From Ligula intestinalis (lineage: Eukaryota; Platyhelminthes; Cestoda; Diphyllobothriidea; Diphyllobothriidae): a DNA stretch of 64,000 nucleotides. Of this stretch, positions 22,290 through 35,103 are shown piece after piece. The DNA is taken from positions 78,260,092-78,324,091 of the forward strand of contig JAYGXS010000003.1 in assembly GCA_036362985.1 (NCBI GenBank), written 5' to 3'. The notes below the pieces were generated by a model. The model was not told where the DNA came from and did not search any database. It saw only the letters and a list, made by a program, of their open reading frames with translations. A program made the translations under genes and the position numbers. The first letter of the stretch is position 1. Every line of letters starts with the position of its first letter.

Positions 22290-22720
22290 AGACTGACAAG
22301 GTCAACTAGCGGACAGTTGAATAGAAAGCGCAGATAGAGAGAGTAGGGTCATCGCTAGTCGATCTATCGCAGGTTTTTAAGTAAGTTAAACCCCGGGCAA
22401 CTGCGACCGTCAGGCCCGGTGCCTCAGAATAGGAGAATTTTTGAGAGGCCAGAGTGGTAGGAGGAGCGTAGTCTGTACAGAACGAAGGAGAGAATAGGCA
22501 GTAGGAAATTGACTTTCGGACGTCCGCAGAATCGCAAACCAGGGGACGGCGTCTAAAGTGACGTCTGCTCGGCAGTCGTCGCATGGCGTCCATTTGCAAG
22601 TCGGCCTGTGATTTGCTGTTCCAGAGACCGGAAGCCGCAAGCGTTCACAACTGCACTTCGACTTGAGCTATTCATTACAAACGTGTTCATCGTGTGGAGC
22701 TAGTTTAGGAGCCTGCCCCC
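22290..22720. repeat. dispersed repeat family R3, copy 2
   Basis: The left half (22,380-22,510) aligns with 41,060-41,215. Shared words are GGCAACTGCGA, CAGGCC, TAGGAGAA-like, GGCCAGAGT and GAGAATAG. The right half aligns with 20,510-20,770. This copy therefore links the other two into one family. It is non-coding. Confidence 0.65.
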
Positions 22721-22749
22721 ACTCATCTGCCTGCTCTGTCAGCGTGGCC

Positions 22750-22910
22750 AGTCAATCGATTTTTGACGCATAGCTGATTACCGGTTCACAATGGACTCGC
22801 CTCGTCACTTGTGAAGACTGATCTACTGGGTGTGAATTGGCAGTCAAATCAGTCAATCAGTCAATTGATTTTTGCGTACCACTGATTACTGGTATGCGCC
22901 GGATTTGTGG
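22750..22910. repeat. diverged local direct repeat
   Basis: A block GTCAATCGATTTTTG...CTGATTACCGG (22,752-22,785) recurs as GTCAATTGATTTTTG...CTGATTACTGG (22,860-22,890). The two halves of a diverged tandem unit of about 108 bases are separated by CAGTCAATCAGTCAA runs. Confidence 0.5.
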
Positions 22911-25845
22911 TCAGCGCTGGCAGAAACACGCTTCACACTAAGCCAATTCAACAGGTAAGGCGGAACTCACAGAACCTTTCACCCCGGTGCGCGGCTGATG
23001 CGAGACTGCAGCGCTCTCTCTCGCTTTTCATGGTCGACCTCCACCCCAGGCCGAGTCAACCCTTCTTCTACTTATTCTGTACAGAATACAACCTCCTTCT
23101 ACCTGGCTTCCACGACTTCTATCTTCTTCTAAGGGCCTGGAAGATCGCAGTAGTAAGGGTTTAACCGGATTAGCCTTAACCTCTTTGCGATACTAGTCCC
23201 TAGAGATGCACCTTTTCTTTGCAATGGAGCACGTTTCCCAGTGTAAAACGTCCGACGCTTTTTAAGCTATCATGACTCGCTGAATGTCGTGGATGGGATG
23301 TTAACGAGCGATGACAGTTCTGGCTGGAATTGAGTCGGCAGCGGCAGGTTTTGTGTTAAGTATCCACATCATGGCCTGCATTGCCTTCAGCCCTTAAGTT
23401 GTAGCGACAGTGCGAAGTGCGTAGGCACGCCTGAAATTTGTTTCCTTGCGACTAGTAAGCAAAGGGCATAACGTCCACTGACACCAGGGTGTCGGTTCGT
23501 CGGGGCCAAGTCACGAGTTGCTTCTACTGCAAATTAAGAGTGACTGACAAGTTTAGTTTAAATAGAGCACCTTATATACCCCCTAGTGCCAACATTGTTT
23601 CCTACGGAAACAGCGGTTATAGGGGTTTTAAGGGTCATGAAATAGGCTAGGCAGTGAAGGAAATTTGTAGACGTAAGTATGAGGTGGAAAATGTCTTTGT
23701 TTTTCTTTTCTGCGGCCGCTGGGAATAACTTGGTCCGTATGTAAAGTGAAGGCGTGCGCGGCGCTCTGCGCCACGGACTATACTAATATAAAGATAATTT
23801 GGATCTCGGGTAAGTTGAAGTCGACGACCTCCTATCCACCATTTCAATCGTTTCAGGAACCTCGAGAAACCTTTTTTTGATAATGTCATTTTTCGCAATA
23901 CTTTAAACGATAATACAGATTAGAGAAATCTAAAAATGTAATTTGACAACATTTCTTAGAACAACAAAACAAAAATAGATATAGCAGGTATTAAAGTAAA
24001 TTCAACGCATATCCTTATTGCCCATCCATAGAACCTCTATATCCAACATTTCTGTAGGACTACATACTGGAAATAGGGGTATAGGAGGTGCACTACTTAA
24101 GTTAATGTTGCAGGACCTATTCAGTTATGAGTCCCAAGCTTGGTAATCCAACTTGTTATTGAACTATACATTCTGCCGTCGAAGGTAAAGTTTATTTTTA
24201 GTCAGACGCTCAGGAGATGGATTATTTGGGTGGGTTTGAGGCGATTCTCCGTTTCATTTCATTTGCATTATGTGAGTAATTCGGCAGTCTCGAGGGGCCA
24301 TCCCGAGGAATGGAAATAAAAAGGGTCTGACATCAATTAGGTCAATCCACCTACTTAAATCTGCCAAATCCCTAATAACCAAGGTAAGTCTAGTAGTCCA
24401 TCCCGTGGATCTGAGATGATTACTTAGGAAATCCTGCGTGGCAGTCAGCTTACTGCATCCGTATTGGGGGATTCCATACGTTCAGTAAAGTTTTGCAATC
24501 AAATCGACCCAAGTATGATTAAATTCCCGGCGAATGGTAAACCTCGTAGCTCACTGGTAGAGAGTTGGCTACGCAGAAGTCCCCCCTGCTGCGTGTGTTC
24601 GGCTTCCACGGAGGCCACGACATTTTTCACAATTGCGTCAATCGAAATATTGAAATCTGCCAAACACGTTACAATTTATTACTGTATCCTAAGTCTATGC
24701 GTACCTTTCCGGGACCAGTCGTTTATTTCTCTGAACTTTGAAGGCGTACACGAGTCAGAGATGACGACAGTGAAAAGGGCTACCGACTGTTTATGCAGTT
24801 GCATTTGGTTGCCAGATCGCTACATACGTTGACTGAGTTCTCACTAGGGGCCCTTGTCTGACTTCAGGCATTAGCAATTATCATGGCAACTGTGATTTTT
24901 TGGCAGCCATTTACGATAATTCGTCGTTCCGTCGCACAGCCAGCTAATGCTCGTGCATACGCGATAGGAGTGTGTGTTAATTTTGACCCGCGTAATTCCG
25001 AGGACATTATCAACACGGGATTGGATAAAACACTGCTACCTGTCAATATCAGAAAGCAATAAAATTATTGTCATATCCTCCTTGAAGAAAAAATGGGTTT
25101 GCAAGAATCAAAAACGCACGCCAACGCGTAAAACGTTTTATTCGGCAGCGTGTGCATGCAACATACGTGCATTAGTGAAGAGCAGAATGTTCCATTCGAC
25201 AATGCCCACGCGCCTTGTCTTAACACTTAAAAAACACCATTTTTAAGCTTACGAACCTAAAATGTTTCAGCCGTCGCTACCGCCGCCACCGCCTTGAGGT
25301 CTTACCTCGCGTTATTTCCGTAAAAAGGCCACTGCGAAAGCATATGGCAAAATCTGTGGAGGTTTCACTCTTCACCCAAATTTATGGCTATCGTTTAGGT
25401 CTGCCTGAATATTTCACCCAGGAGTTGCGTTAGCCCACGCAGCGGGCATCGCCGACATTTCACTTCAAAGATGTCTTCTAACACAAAGAGAGAAATGAAG
25501 GCGTGCGAGTCTTTGATCTTCCGCGGAAGCCGCTACTGGGCGGCGTGGCGGGGTACGTTAGGGGGGGGTATGCGGGAACTGAACAAACTGACCACAAAAC
25601 TGGCACGCATAGAGAACTCACAGGAACAATAGATCGTGCAGTTGTACATCGACTTACAGATTGCAACCGGCGGGGCGCTAGCTGTTACGCGCAAGTAAGT
25701 GGCCATAAATGTCAGGCGCTGCTCATACATACTAAAAGACACTGTTTCGTTAAGGAACCTTTTAATATATATATTTCTTTATGCATATTAATATGTATAC
25801 GAGATACGAGGTCTAGATAAATTATGCCATTCCCCACCCCCCAAA
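22911..25845. other. no recognisable feature
   Basis: This is about 2.9 kb of mixed DNA. A tRNA-like A box (TAGCTCACTGG, 24,547-24,557) has no matching B box in a convincing position. No coding domain is visible. Confidence 0.35.
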
Positions 25846-25848
25846 GAA

Positions 25849-26236
25849 TATGCAAGGTATGTTGGTGAAACGATTAAACGCCTCTGTACAAGGCTACTGA
25901 GCACCAGCGGGCAAGGATGCCTTGTCACTAGTGTATGGCCGCACAGAACAGGAGGAACAGAGTTTTGCCATCGAAGACGCGAAAGTCATCGGCCGATCTA
26001 ACGAAAAAATGGCTTGACTGGTGCAGAAATATTGGTTCTCAGTAGGCGAAATCAATAGAAATATTGATTTTAATCCGGCCTATGAGGCCCTCCGTACCAA
26101 AATCCAGTCAACCCAGACGAGGCCTACGACGCCACCGAGCGATTTACAGCTTCACCAAGAGCGGTCACAACTGCAGCAGATGGCAAGGGTTAGCTGCAGT
26201 TCGCGCAACCAGCATGAATCATCAACCCACCAATGA
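25849..26236 (+). pseudogene. PLE E, GIY-YIG fragment
   Basis: The plus strand opens with YARYVGETIKRLCTRL, the YVGET core of the GIY-YIG domain. After frameshifts it continues with QSFAIEDAKVIGRSNEKMA, an in-frame TGA, LVQKYWFSVGEINRNIDFN and PAYEALRTKIQ, the C-terminal signature of flatworm-type PLE endonucleases. The last part runs on open to about 26,236 with low-complexity Q- and H-rich residues. The RT part is absent. A 5'-truncated copy is the simplest reading. Confidence 0.72.
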
Positions 26237-27094
26237 GCCCAGTCGAACGGCCTTATCATGAGCAGCGACAGCAGAGTCACCCACCAGACTGTAAGGGAAG
26301 GTTGCACAGAAGCCACCCTAGCGCACAAGAAGAGCAAGCAGACCCAGTGGCGACTGCGACAGCCGTGCAGGCGATAGGGGACACACGAGGCCACCAGCAG
26401 TATGGTGGCATCGGCCCCCCGAGCGCGGGCGATGGGCTTGCAGACGCAGCAGCGACTACAACAGCCATGCAGGCAACAGGGGTCACACGAGATCGTCTGC
26501 AGTCGTTTAAAGAGGGGTGACAGCCAATTCACAACCAACAAGATGACAAAGGTCTGTGGGTTAGGCCAAAGCCAATCCACGCCCAGCAAGTTGGCCAGGA
26601 TGCGGGCGCAAGGCACACATATAATACGAGACAAGTGGCACTACAAAACAGATCACTGCAAGCAGGAACGACTGCCTCATTAGTGTGATGATGGAAACAA
26701 ACATGTTATCGAATCTTCGACTTAAATACAGTGTGGTCCATAAAGATTCCTTCGGGATGGGGACTGGGACAAATATAGGCCCCAGTGGTGGACTATCTGG
26801 GCCGGACGTATGTGCGCTGTTTGTGTTCCGGTCCGAGCTGATTGATAGGGTTATGCTTGGCTGAATGAACGAAAATCAGGTTATAACCGTTCTGTTTCAA
26901 GTCACCTGCAACCGTTGTCGTCCCTCTATGCTACCATAACTTTGCCAAATTCAGTCTGAAAAGTGGTTTACTGCTCTTGACACCTACAACCCATAAAAAG
27001 TTCATTTACTTCGGGAAGCCAACTGGATGGCTGTGCATCCAATCCTGAGGGAGTATAAACATATGGCGTGGAACCTACCCAAACAGGGGAGATC
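26237..27094. other. no recognisable feature; GCA-rich start
   Basis: The first 300 bases hold GCA/CAG-rich imperfect repeats that leave several frames open on both strands, so those ORFs are compositional. The rest shows nothing. Confidence 0.4.
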
Positions 27095-27225
27095 AGAATG
27101 GCCACCGCTGGCTTCTGAGCCATCATCAGCCAGTCATACCCAACGCTAGGTGTGGATCAATAGAGATTCGGACCCGCAACCTTTGTTCCCTGGGTGTATA
27201 ACTCTACCATTGAGACACAGTGATT
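27095..27225 (-). repeat. tRNA-derived SINE
   Basis: On the minus strand an A-box-like TGTCTCAATGG (27,207-27,217) and a good B box GGGTCCGAATC (27,165-27,175) precede the SINE body with GACTGGCTGATGATGGCTC. It is the same family as the copy at 31.8 kb. Confidence 0.7.
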
Positions 27226-28860
27226 TTATACATTATTCCCGAAATAGGTAATAGTTAAAAGCTGGAACGCCTGTTTCGCCTAACTTTCTGCTGATACATG
27301 TGCAACAACAATGAGTTTAACTCTACAGTGGGTCGAAACACTTTCTTTATGATATTCCTGGACTTTAAGGTGTCTAAATCAATGCTCCGATTGACAAATG
27401 ATTTGTCGGAATGCATGTCCTCAGGAAATTATTGGCATTTTTGGACGATCCAAATCCAGCGCTGCGAGCTTTGTTTCAAAAGAAGATGTGCACTGGATCA
27501 GAGGTCTGGATGGCCGCTTTGGACAGCTAAAACACGCCTGTTGACTGCCAGCAGATGTTCATGGATGCGTGTGGGGATAGGTGCATCCGGTAAACCATAA
27601 TATGCAGCATCATGGATATCGCACAGGACCTTGTAGACGACTTGACTGCTATCTACATATCTATTCCTATCATAAAGTTTGGGAAAAAACGGTGCGTTTT
27701 GATAGACGGATTGAGAGGCAAAACACCTAACCTTACAGCAATTCAGACTGGCAACGTGGGTATGGCTGTGTGTGTGTTTGGATTGTTATATTCTAATTTA
27801 TGTTTTGGCTGCTGGTAAATATGTTTGTCCACTAGTGAGTAAGTTTAAGAGTGTCTCTGTCGATTCCGATTACATCCTCCGTGTGCAGCACAACCAGATG
27901 GACTCAAGGACTGAATGCTGATGTTAGACTTGCGCAGCGCCTACCGAACGCTTTACGGTCAATCCTCCAGAATCTGGTGTTAAACCCGAGTCAAGATCAA
28001 TGTATCTGGTGCTGGTGCCCGGCGTTGCGTGAACCTTCACCTAGACGTGCTATCACACAGAGGACTAGAATTTCACACACCATAAGGGAAGCAAGGGTAC
28101 TCGGGTCCCAAATAAGCAAGAATTCCACAAAGGCTGAATTAAGAAGGGGTTCATCGCATCCTGAATCTTCCTTCCGAGACATAAAGAGAAAATCATTAAC
28201 CCAGTCAGACGGCAACCTTTCAAGCAGCGCAATGTTCATTAACGGACATTTTAAACTTCCACAGCGAAGATTGACATTCCATCCAGCAGAAACTAATATT
28301 TTGTCTCCGCCCACACATTCTTCAGGTCTCAAAAGTTTCGCGTCCATTGCGCAGCTGGGCGGTCAAGAAGTCTACATCGTTCACCTATTTCTCGGCATTT
28401 GTATTTTAAGAAGGATCTTTTTTGGATATTTTGAATGGTACATCTTAAAAGTACACGCCTGCAACCTGTAGGACGATTAAATATACTTTTGTACTTACAT
28501 GCGGACTGTGACAAACGGGATTTTTATACTGTCTTTCCTATTTATGAAATCATATAAATAAAAATATATGCGGAAATATATGTCCTTTCGGAAGAGCACG
28601 TGAACAAACAAGATGTACTTTACAGGATCGCAATAGCAAGAGTGGGAAAACTTAAAGACAGACCCGCCTCTTGTGAACACATGTTAGAAAATTAACCCCA
28701 TAGAGCGATCCGGCGATGCACATCCAAGGACGGCCTTCTGTCGAATAAGAGGGAGGGGTAGTTGCATATGGGGAAAATGTAGTGTGGAAAAAAAGAAGAG
28801 ATCGCTGGAACCAAACTTGAATCACGAATAAATGCGAAAGTTCTCGTTCGAGGTGTTGCC
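27226..28860. other. no recognisable feature
   Basis: Long but unrecognised open frames occur on both strands around 27,850-28,470. They overlap head to head, as in compositionally open DNA. The longest (206 codons, plus strand) has no recognisable domain, membrane segment pattern or repeat. Confidence 0.3.
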
Positions 28861-28862
28861 AT

Positions 28863-29605
28863 GTGCAAATGAAAAGGCAACTCAAGGGGAAAATCGAGAC
28901 AACGGTTTCCATGAGGGTAACAAATACAACACAACGATCCAGCTGTCACAGTAACTGCCTGGCTGCTCACAAACGAAGTTGCGTGAGAACGCTCTTCAAG
29001 TGGATTAAGATTAAATGCAGCAGACCGAAGAAGAAGGTGCGCGAGTCCCGATATCTCCGCTACTAATTTATCCGGAATGGATATCAGATGGCCTTTTTGA
29101 CCTGATGCCTACACTTTTGGCAACGAAGGACCAAAACAAAGGCCTCACCGAGGATATGGCATGCTCTGCCATCCATCAGAACGTCTCAGAAGCGAGTGAA
29201 CACATTCTTGTGCAATAAGGTGCTCCAATTAAACACCAGTCAAAAGCTAACACACGCAGCAAGGTAGTTAAAACCAAAGACAGGCGAGATTCCAAAAAGC
29301 AATTTGAGATACTGCATCGCATTCCATTACACAGGCCGAACTGAACGCATGCCCTGATAGCATATGCATGAACGTAAGCTAACTTTGCGAAGGAGTGACG
29401 AATTATGGAAAGTTGCTGCTAGCACCTGCAAATCGGGCCGTGAGTTCAACTTCGGTGCCACCAAGACACGCACCCAATCCGGAAAAAAGACGAGCCGATA
29501 ATTAATTGAAGCCAGATCCACGGCAGGGACGTCAATAAATCGATGTATCGATTTGACGCCGGCGTACAGAGCCCTGCGCAGCCACATCCAGACGTTTGTC
29601 ACTGA
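28863..29605 (+). pseudogene. PLE F, RT C-terminal part plus GIY-YIG
   Basis: This is one of the longer readable PLE remnants. It starts with GKIETTVSMRVTNTT, then AAHKRSCVRTLFKWIK, the region just after the RT palm, then FIRNGYQMAF in the same frame after a stop. It continues with CLHFWQRRTKTKASPRIWH and, after a frame change, NVSEASEHILVQ. Downstream, TGRTERM is followed by stops, then SGREFNFGATKTRTQ and AGTSINRCIDLTPAYRALR, the C-terminal GIY-YIG signature. The gene order is as in an intact PLE, with at least four stops and two frame changes. Confidence 0.75.
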
Positions 29606-30354
29606 TATTTGATTGCTTTACACCCCCTGCAATTTTTTCCGTTTTGTCGCCGCTGCTATCTGTGACGATGAACTCCTGTGAAAGCTTAGAAAAACAAACA
29701 AACTGTTTTGGTGATCGAGCAGCCTTATACTTTACTCAAAACCTTAAGTTGGCCTAACGTTTTGAATTCTCACTAGAACCCACTATCAGAGACAGTCGCA
29801 GTGTTAATAATCCGTAGTAGCCACGCGACAAAATGCACACTGCAATTAGCACCTCTCAAGGTCATGGCGGGGGCGCCTTGATTTATGTGATTATGGATTA
29901 GCAGTGTGCGTCCGCGTGTTTGTCATCCGTGGTGGAACTCGGCGTGATAATCACGCAACAATTAGGCTCGCCGTCAGCGAAATTGTTCATAGCCTGCGCC
30001 CTCCAAACGCAACTTTTTTCCCCGTTTCGGTAAAGACTCAGTACGGAATATGGGAACTCAAAGCCATTGCGCTTGCTGCAGGCCTGCCTCGAGCAGCTGG
30101 TGACTCATATGGTTGTCACCTCTTGCGAGAATTCCGGCCCCGTTAGACTTGAAACAGCGACCCGGACTCACCGAGTGAGCTGCAACCTGAGCGCTAGCGT
30201 CTTACCTCCTCGCTGCTGCGGCGTGCTCAGCCATTCGCGTCAGAAGTAACCTTCCGCTGTCTCCGAAGTAATTGCTCAGTCCATAATTGTTCTTCATCCG
30301 GAAAACGACATCCGACATCATGAAATTGTGTGTGATATGCTTATGCTCTCTGAG
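29606..30354. other. no recognisable feature
   Basis: Mixed DNA, GC-richer around 29,990-30,240. It may be the untranslated 3' part of a PLE, as a PLE terminus follows, but this is not readable. Confidence 0.35.
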
Positions 30355-30445
30355 TATATATCTGATGACGAATCCGCAACGGATCTCGAAACGTCAGGTG
30401 AATAAAAGTTTTGCCCCAGCGATTGAGTCGCCTTCTTCTCAAACA
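30355..30445 (+). repeat. PLE 3' terminus
   Basis: It contains CTGATGA (30,362-30,368), the ATCCG/CGGAT mini-hairpin with a CAA loop, GAAACGTC (30,388-30,395) and AATAAA (30,401-30,406), and ends in CCCCAGCGATTGAGTC and CTTCTTCTC. It is nearly identical in layout to the 15.4 kb right arm. Confidence 0.7.
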
Positions 30446-31054
30446 TGCATTAGCAGTCAGCAGCTGACTGAGAACCATCTGGTTAAGACTTTCTTAAGTC
30501 GCGGTTGCATACTGAACAGTGTGATCTCCTGATGTTTTACTGGTAGAATATTTAATTCTATCAATACCTGAACACAAAGCGAACTATTATCCCTTCGTGC
30601 TCTGAAATTGAAGTCTGGCTGGCTGGTGACTGCCAACAGGTCCGAATCTATATTACGCTCGCATTTAAAAAACAAACCGATGCCAGCCACCACCAGTCCG
30701 GCATCGTCAGAACCAATGGAGAGTATTGCTAAATCGTTTAGCTCGAATACCGTCCTGCAACTACCAAGCGTAACGAAAGCATGCAAATGAAAACTCGATC
30801 GGACGCCAGATGAGCCATTGGGTGTAATTTATCAAATTCCATACCGCGACTGTACTCGCCATTATGCAGGTCTGATCAGGAGACGACTTAGTTCGCGAAT
30901 AATAGATCACAATCGGAAACTTTAAGGGGACGATCCACCGTCAAAATTAACCACTCCACTCACAGTTTCAATACGTGAGCACGCGGATCATAAAATACTA
31001 GTTGCTTTGCGCTTGCTGGCTGGGCTCGAAAGTGGGCCCTTTGGCTCAACAGAA

Positions 31055-31215
31055 TAAGTGCGTCCCCCGCAGTGATTGGTACATCCAATCGCAACCGACA
31101 CGGCAACGTAGTTAAGGCACTGAAGGCGTTAGTTCAAGCCTCAGTCATTGCGAAAAACTGATGAAAGCCAAAAGCCAGAAATGAACATTCCAGTCTCCCT
31201 TGCCTTGTTAATAAC
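31055..31215 (+). repeat. tRNA-derived SINE, diverged
   Basis: A GCAGTGATTGG A-box-like word at the head and AGTTCAAGCCT (a good B box, near 31,130-31,141) are followed by AAAAGCCAGAAATGAACATTC and CAGTCTCCCTTGCC, the family tail. Confidence 0.6.
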
Positions 31216-31804
31216 ACCCTAGTAGCAATTTACGTCTATGGTAGGTCTATAGAATCTCTATGCGTGCAGATTCTAATACCTAGTCAAGATCCATTTTGGA
31301 CCCTTTTATAGATATCAATCTAATATCTTTTTATAGAGATACATAGCGATCGACCCTAAAGGCGGAAGAATATATTTTTCCAGTTCTAGGGACGTTTAAT
31401 TCAAAAATGTGCTTGACGCTTTAAATACTCATTGGCAGCTTTTGGCTAAGCACAGAGAGGTCCGAAAAGCGTGACCCAGATTGTGATTTTAGTCCTGCTT
31501 TCTTAAGACGGAATGCTGCCCGATTTTCGATGGTTGTGCAGAGTGGCCGGGAATAAAGTCAATGACATATGACTGCTAAAACACCCCATTCTAGAGATTT
31601 TATGTTAATGGACACAATTTTACAGCGCATGACCATCACTTGCTTCGACGAAAAGTATAGCCGTCTCGGTAGCAAACTCCAACAACAGCAAACGGTTTCG
31701 TTCAGCTACTGACATCTACTGTCAGGTAGTTGACTTGTTAACGGCAGAGGATGTGCAGTTTATGACCAAGCCATTATTCTAGGTAGATAGCAATGCTAGT
31801 AAAG

Positions 31805-31955
31805 ACAAGGAAAATTGGAATGGCCATTTCTGGCGCAAGAGGAGTCATCATCAGCCAGTCAACCCCACCCCCAAGTAGTGCCCCACCTGAAGCTCGAACC
31901 CGCGAAATTTTGACTAAAAGTCTAACGCTCTAACCATTAATCCATGGGTTCATTG
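31805..31955 (-). repeat. tRNA-derived SINE
   Basis: On the minus strand, TGGATTAATGG (31,934-31,944) and a clean B box GGGTTCGAG (31,893-31,901) precede GACTGGCTGATGATGACTCC and CCAGAAATGGCCATTCCA. It is the same family as the copies at 27.1 and 59.8 kb. Confidence 0.72.
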
Positions 31956-32199
31956 TCTGGGTGGTTTAGATAGGGAGATATTGACACTCGTGGATGAAAG
32001 TTCACCTATCACGGGACGACAGAGTTCCGTTGCCGAGCGGTGAACAGTCATTAACGGTTACTGTCTTCACACGTTGTCGCACACCGATAGCATCAAACAC
32101 TTCCGAAACTATCGCCGTACGCTTTCTTTCCCCCATGTGTCGCGGCTTCATCAATGTGAAATGACAACGGGGTTGAAATTCTGCCATGGTGTCTTCGCT

Positions 32200-32535
32200 C
32201 CGCGCCCGTGGAACAGCTACTAGCATTGTCACGCCGATTTGTCAGACGGATTTGTGTCAACCGCCGCGGTGGTTTCCACCATCCCACGGGACGAATAGAG
32301 CGCCGGGGTGGGGGGGAGGGGAGGTGGAGCGCTCGATTGTCAGCTAAAAGTACATCGTTGCCTATTGGCGCAATGCCGCGTGCGCGCGCATTAAGGCTAT
32401 ATTTCGCTGGCTCGCTGGCCCGTCCGTCCTCCCGCGTGCTATCTGGCTGGCGGAACGCTACTTTCGGCGCGTTAATTCCAAAAGTGCTCCAGCCTCGCCT
32501 CGCCCCGCGCCGTCCTACCCCGCTGCCATTGTCCC
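32200..32535. promoter_or_regulatory. GC- and CpG-rich island, possible promoter
   Basis: This is the most CpG-dense stretch outside the gypsy LTRs. It contains an inverted CCAAT word (CCTATTGGCGC, about 32,359-32,369) and a TATA-like CTATATTT (about 32,398) some 30 bases downstream, plus a G-run (32,306-32,320). These could form a promoter firing to the right, but no convincing coding exon follows. It could equally be a solo LTR or other GC-rich repeat. Confidence 0.25.
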
Positions 32536-34810
32536 AAATTTAGCTATAGGAGGCCTGCAAAACCTGTCCAGTGGAGTGCGTGTTATCTTCATTACGGGGA
32601 TTACACAAGCGGCCAAATCCAAAGTAACGACTTGAGGCAGTTGGAGTCCGAAGATGTCAGTCTAAGTGGGTCAGCTGCTGACGAGAAGGGATGACGTCCA
32701 CCATCGTGAAGCCCCCTATGCACCAAAAAACCCGGTCTCACGTCATTAAGTGAATTGACGGTTTTTTTTGGTGTATGCGCTGCGCAGGTTTTAACAGGTG
32801 AGGATAGAAATAGAAAAGGTAATTGCTATTTTTCCTTTTAGCACGCTGATTGGTTCGTTGTTTTCGCAGGCCCTAAAATAGTTAGGTGACGCTAGACACG
32901 CGATGGTTTTGAAGTGAGTATTTACGTGGTCTGGACCCATGGAACTGCTTCTATCCACTTTCGGTGCATTTAGAGGTCAGGCATATGAACTGTTTGTATC
33001 TTTTTTAACAATTGGCAATGAAAAATGGAGCTGTCAAAATGAAAAAAACGTGAAACGCGGGAGGTCCATTTACTAGTGGCGAATTTCCAGCCGGATAGTG
33101 AATAATATCGGTTAGCAGCACACCTAACTGATGCATTTAAAAATCCTTTTTCCCTTATTCATCCAGCTGGATAGTTATATAGTGAATGATATAAGGAGTA
33201 CGTACAGAGTCTTTGTTGATGACCCGTTCTCACAGTTGATCTAACGGAAATCATCAGCTTCACTTTCACTGTTACAATGGTAAGTCTATATTGCTACGAC
33301 TGGAGGTAAGCTTGTTCACCATGATTGACAAGGCTGAGCAGCCGTCTACGCGTGCCGCAGACAAGCCATTCCTCGCACAGTTTACTACGCTTGCTCAAGT
33401 GATGGGCCGGGCATCACATGCGTGTGAGTGTCACGAAGGTTGCATTAAGAAGAAACCGCTGCGTCTGATTCTCAGGCTCTCAGTCCTCAATAGACCAAGT
33501 TATCCCGTCGATTGGAAAGCTTATAGACCGCAAAGTTTAATGTGTCATGATAGAACGTCTTGGTTAGCCAAGATCCCACGAAAAGCATTTTCATAGTTCT
33601 CTCATATTACCGAATTGGGGATGCCTACTCCGCAGTCGAGACCCTTTTAAGCACTGTCCAGAAAGCTTGAAATTTGTAGCTTTAATTTTGTGCCAAAATG
33701 CAATTTCGAAAGCTCTTCCATGGAAAGTTAAACGTAGAATTAATGTTGCCCAACTTGCAAGTGTTCGCCGACATACATTGACGAAATAAAACAATGAAAC
33801 AGTAACAGAAACGGAGGGTGTTTGATCTAACAAGACACAAACGGGCGAGAAGTCTACTTGGTACTTTATTATTATATGGTACTTAACAAGAGATTCCAAA
33901 TAACTTACAGTACCGATGATCACGTGTTTAAGCATAATTTTATATTTTTTGTTGATATACTTTATAGCTCCACAGCAGAAAATCAGACCGATGCGGATCT
34001 AGGAGAAATTTTAATGGTTAATGAGGATGTAAGCTTCAATACTGTCAGGTGTCTACGATCCCGATTTTACCAAGGCGTAAAGAAAGCTTTAATTTTGAAA
34101 GTATTTGTGGCGTAAAAAATTTAGAAATTTAGAAGCAGCCTATAGAGCAGAATTTATTTGTACAAACAAATTTTGCAAAAGCTTTTCAACTGCTATGCGT
34201 CTTTACATGATACAGATAACGAATAAAAGTACACAACAATTTAAAGTGCATCGATATAAGTGCATAACAGCAAGGTTACCGATGGAATTATCGTCGACTA
34301 CAGAAGGTTCCCCCACGTCAGAAGTCAGGTAAGACAGATTGGATTGGAGAGTATATTATAAGAAGAGAGTTGCAAAGAGGTTTTGCAGAAAGAGGCTGCT
34401 CACAGTAGAAAAGTCAGTTGTTGAGTGTGTGCTCTCTGCCTCTGCATAGGGATCCGGAGACGTCCTTTGGCCAATCGGGTAATGGGCCACAATGATTTGC
34501 GTCAAACTCGTGTGAATATTGGCTAATACGCGAGACAACGGTTCAACCGAAAGACAGTCAAGAGTACAGCACAGGCAGCTCCCCCGTTGAGTCGGCAAGA
34601 GCGTATGATGGACAGGCCACACAAGGTTTCGCAGCCGAATGTACAATGAGCCACGCGTGGCCTTGCAGCGAGTTGGCCGGGGATTCGAGGCAACACAAAG
34701 CTTGACAGTGAAGAAGAGTTGTCAGCGCAGGGGGGCTGATTTCCGGACCCCCACGCGGTCAATGTTCAAGGTGGAGAATAACTAATAGTAACGTTTACTT
34801 TGAACTATAC
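32536..34810. other. no recognisable feature
   Basis: AT-rich DNA with a few open frames of 75-114 codons on either strand, none with recognisable domains. Confidence 0.35.
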
Positions 34811-34811
34811 A

Positions 34812-35103
34812 CTCATCTCTCGGAAAGGCCGCGAGTGCAGATTACGCCACTGTTACAAGCGCGCGCCGTGACATCTGATTTTTCCGCATCGCTGATTGGC
34901 CCACTGACTCAGCTATGTGCCTTACGTTCCAGCTTAAGTACATGCACCCTTTGTGTGAGAATGACTTGCTCTGACTTTCTGTACCGTGCTTGTTTCAGTT
35001 AACTCCCTCTCTCTGGCCAACCGGTCTTCGCTCTGTCTCTCTCTTGCGCGTCCTTGGGTTCGGCGTTCGACTTAATTAGCAGTACCAGGCGCGGGTCATA
35101 ACA
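34812..35103 (+). repeat. LTR-like repeat, left copy
   Basis: It ends in TCATAACA and is followed by a TTTGGCGACG word like those after LTRs of Ty3/gypsy elements. A second GCGCGGATCATAACA occurs 25 bases on, so the end is locally duplicated. Confidence 0.5.

Noticed and set aside
24547..24620. tRNA or SINE with A box TAGCTCACTGG
   Set aside because: No B box at acceptable spacing.
26152..26683. Several overlapping frames of 90-160 codons on both strands
   Set aside because: The DNA is a CAG/GCA-rich imperfect repeat that lacks stop codons in many frames. The one supported coding relic here is the PLE GIY-YIG fragment ending near 26,236.
27851..28471. 206-codon open frame on the plus strand
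   Set aside because: No recognisable domain, and the opposite strand is also open for 116 codons across the same stretch. Composition explains it better than a gene.
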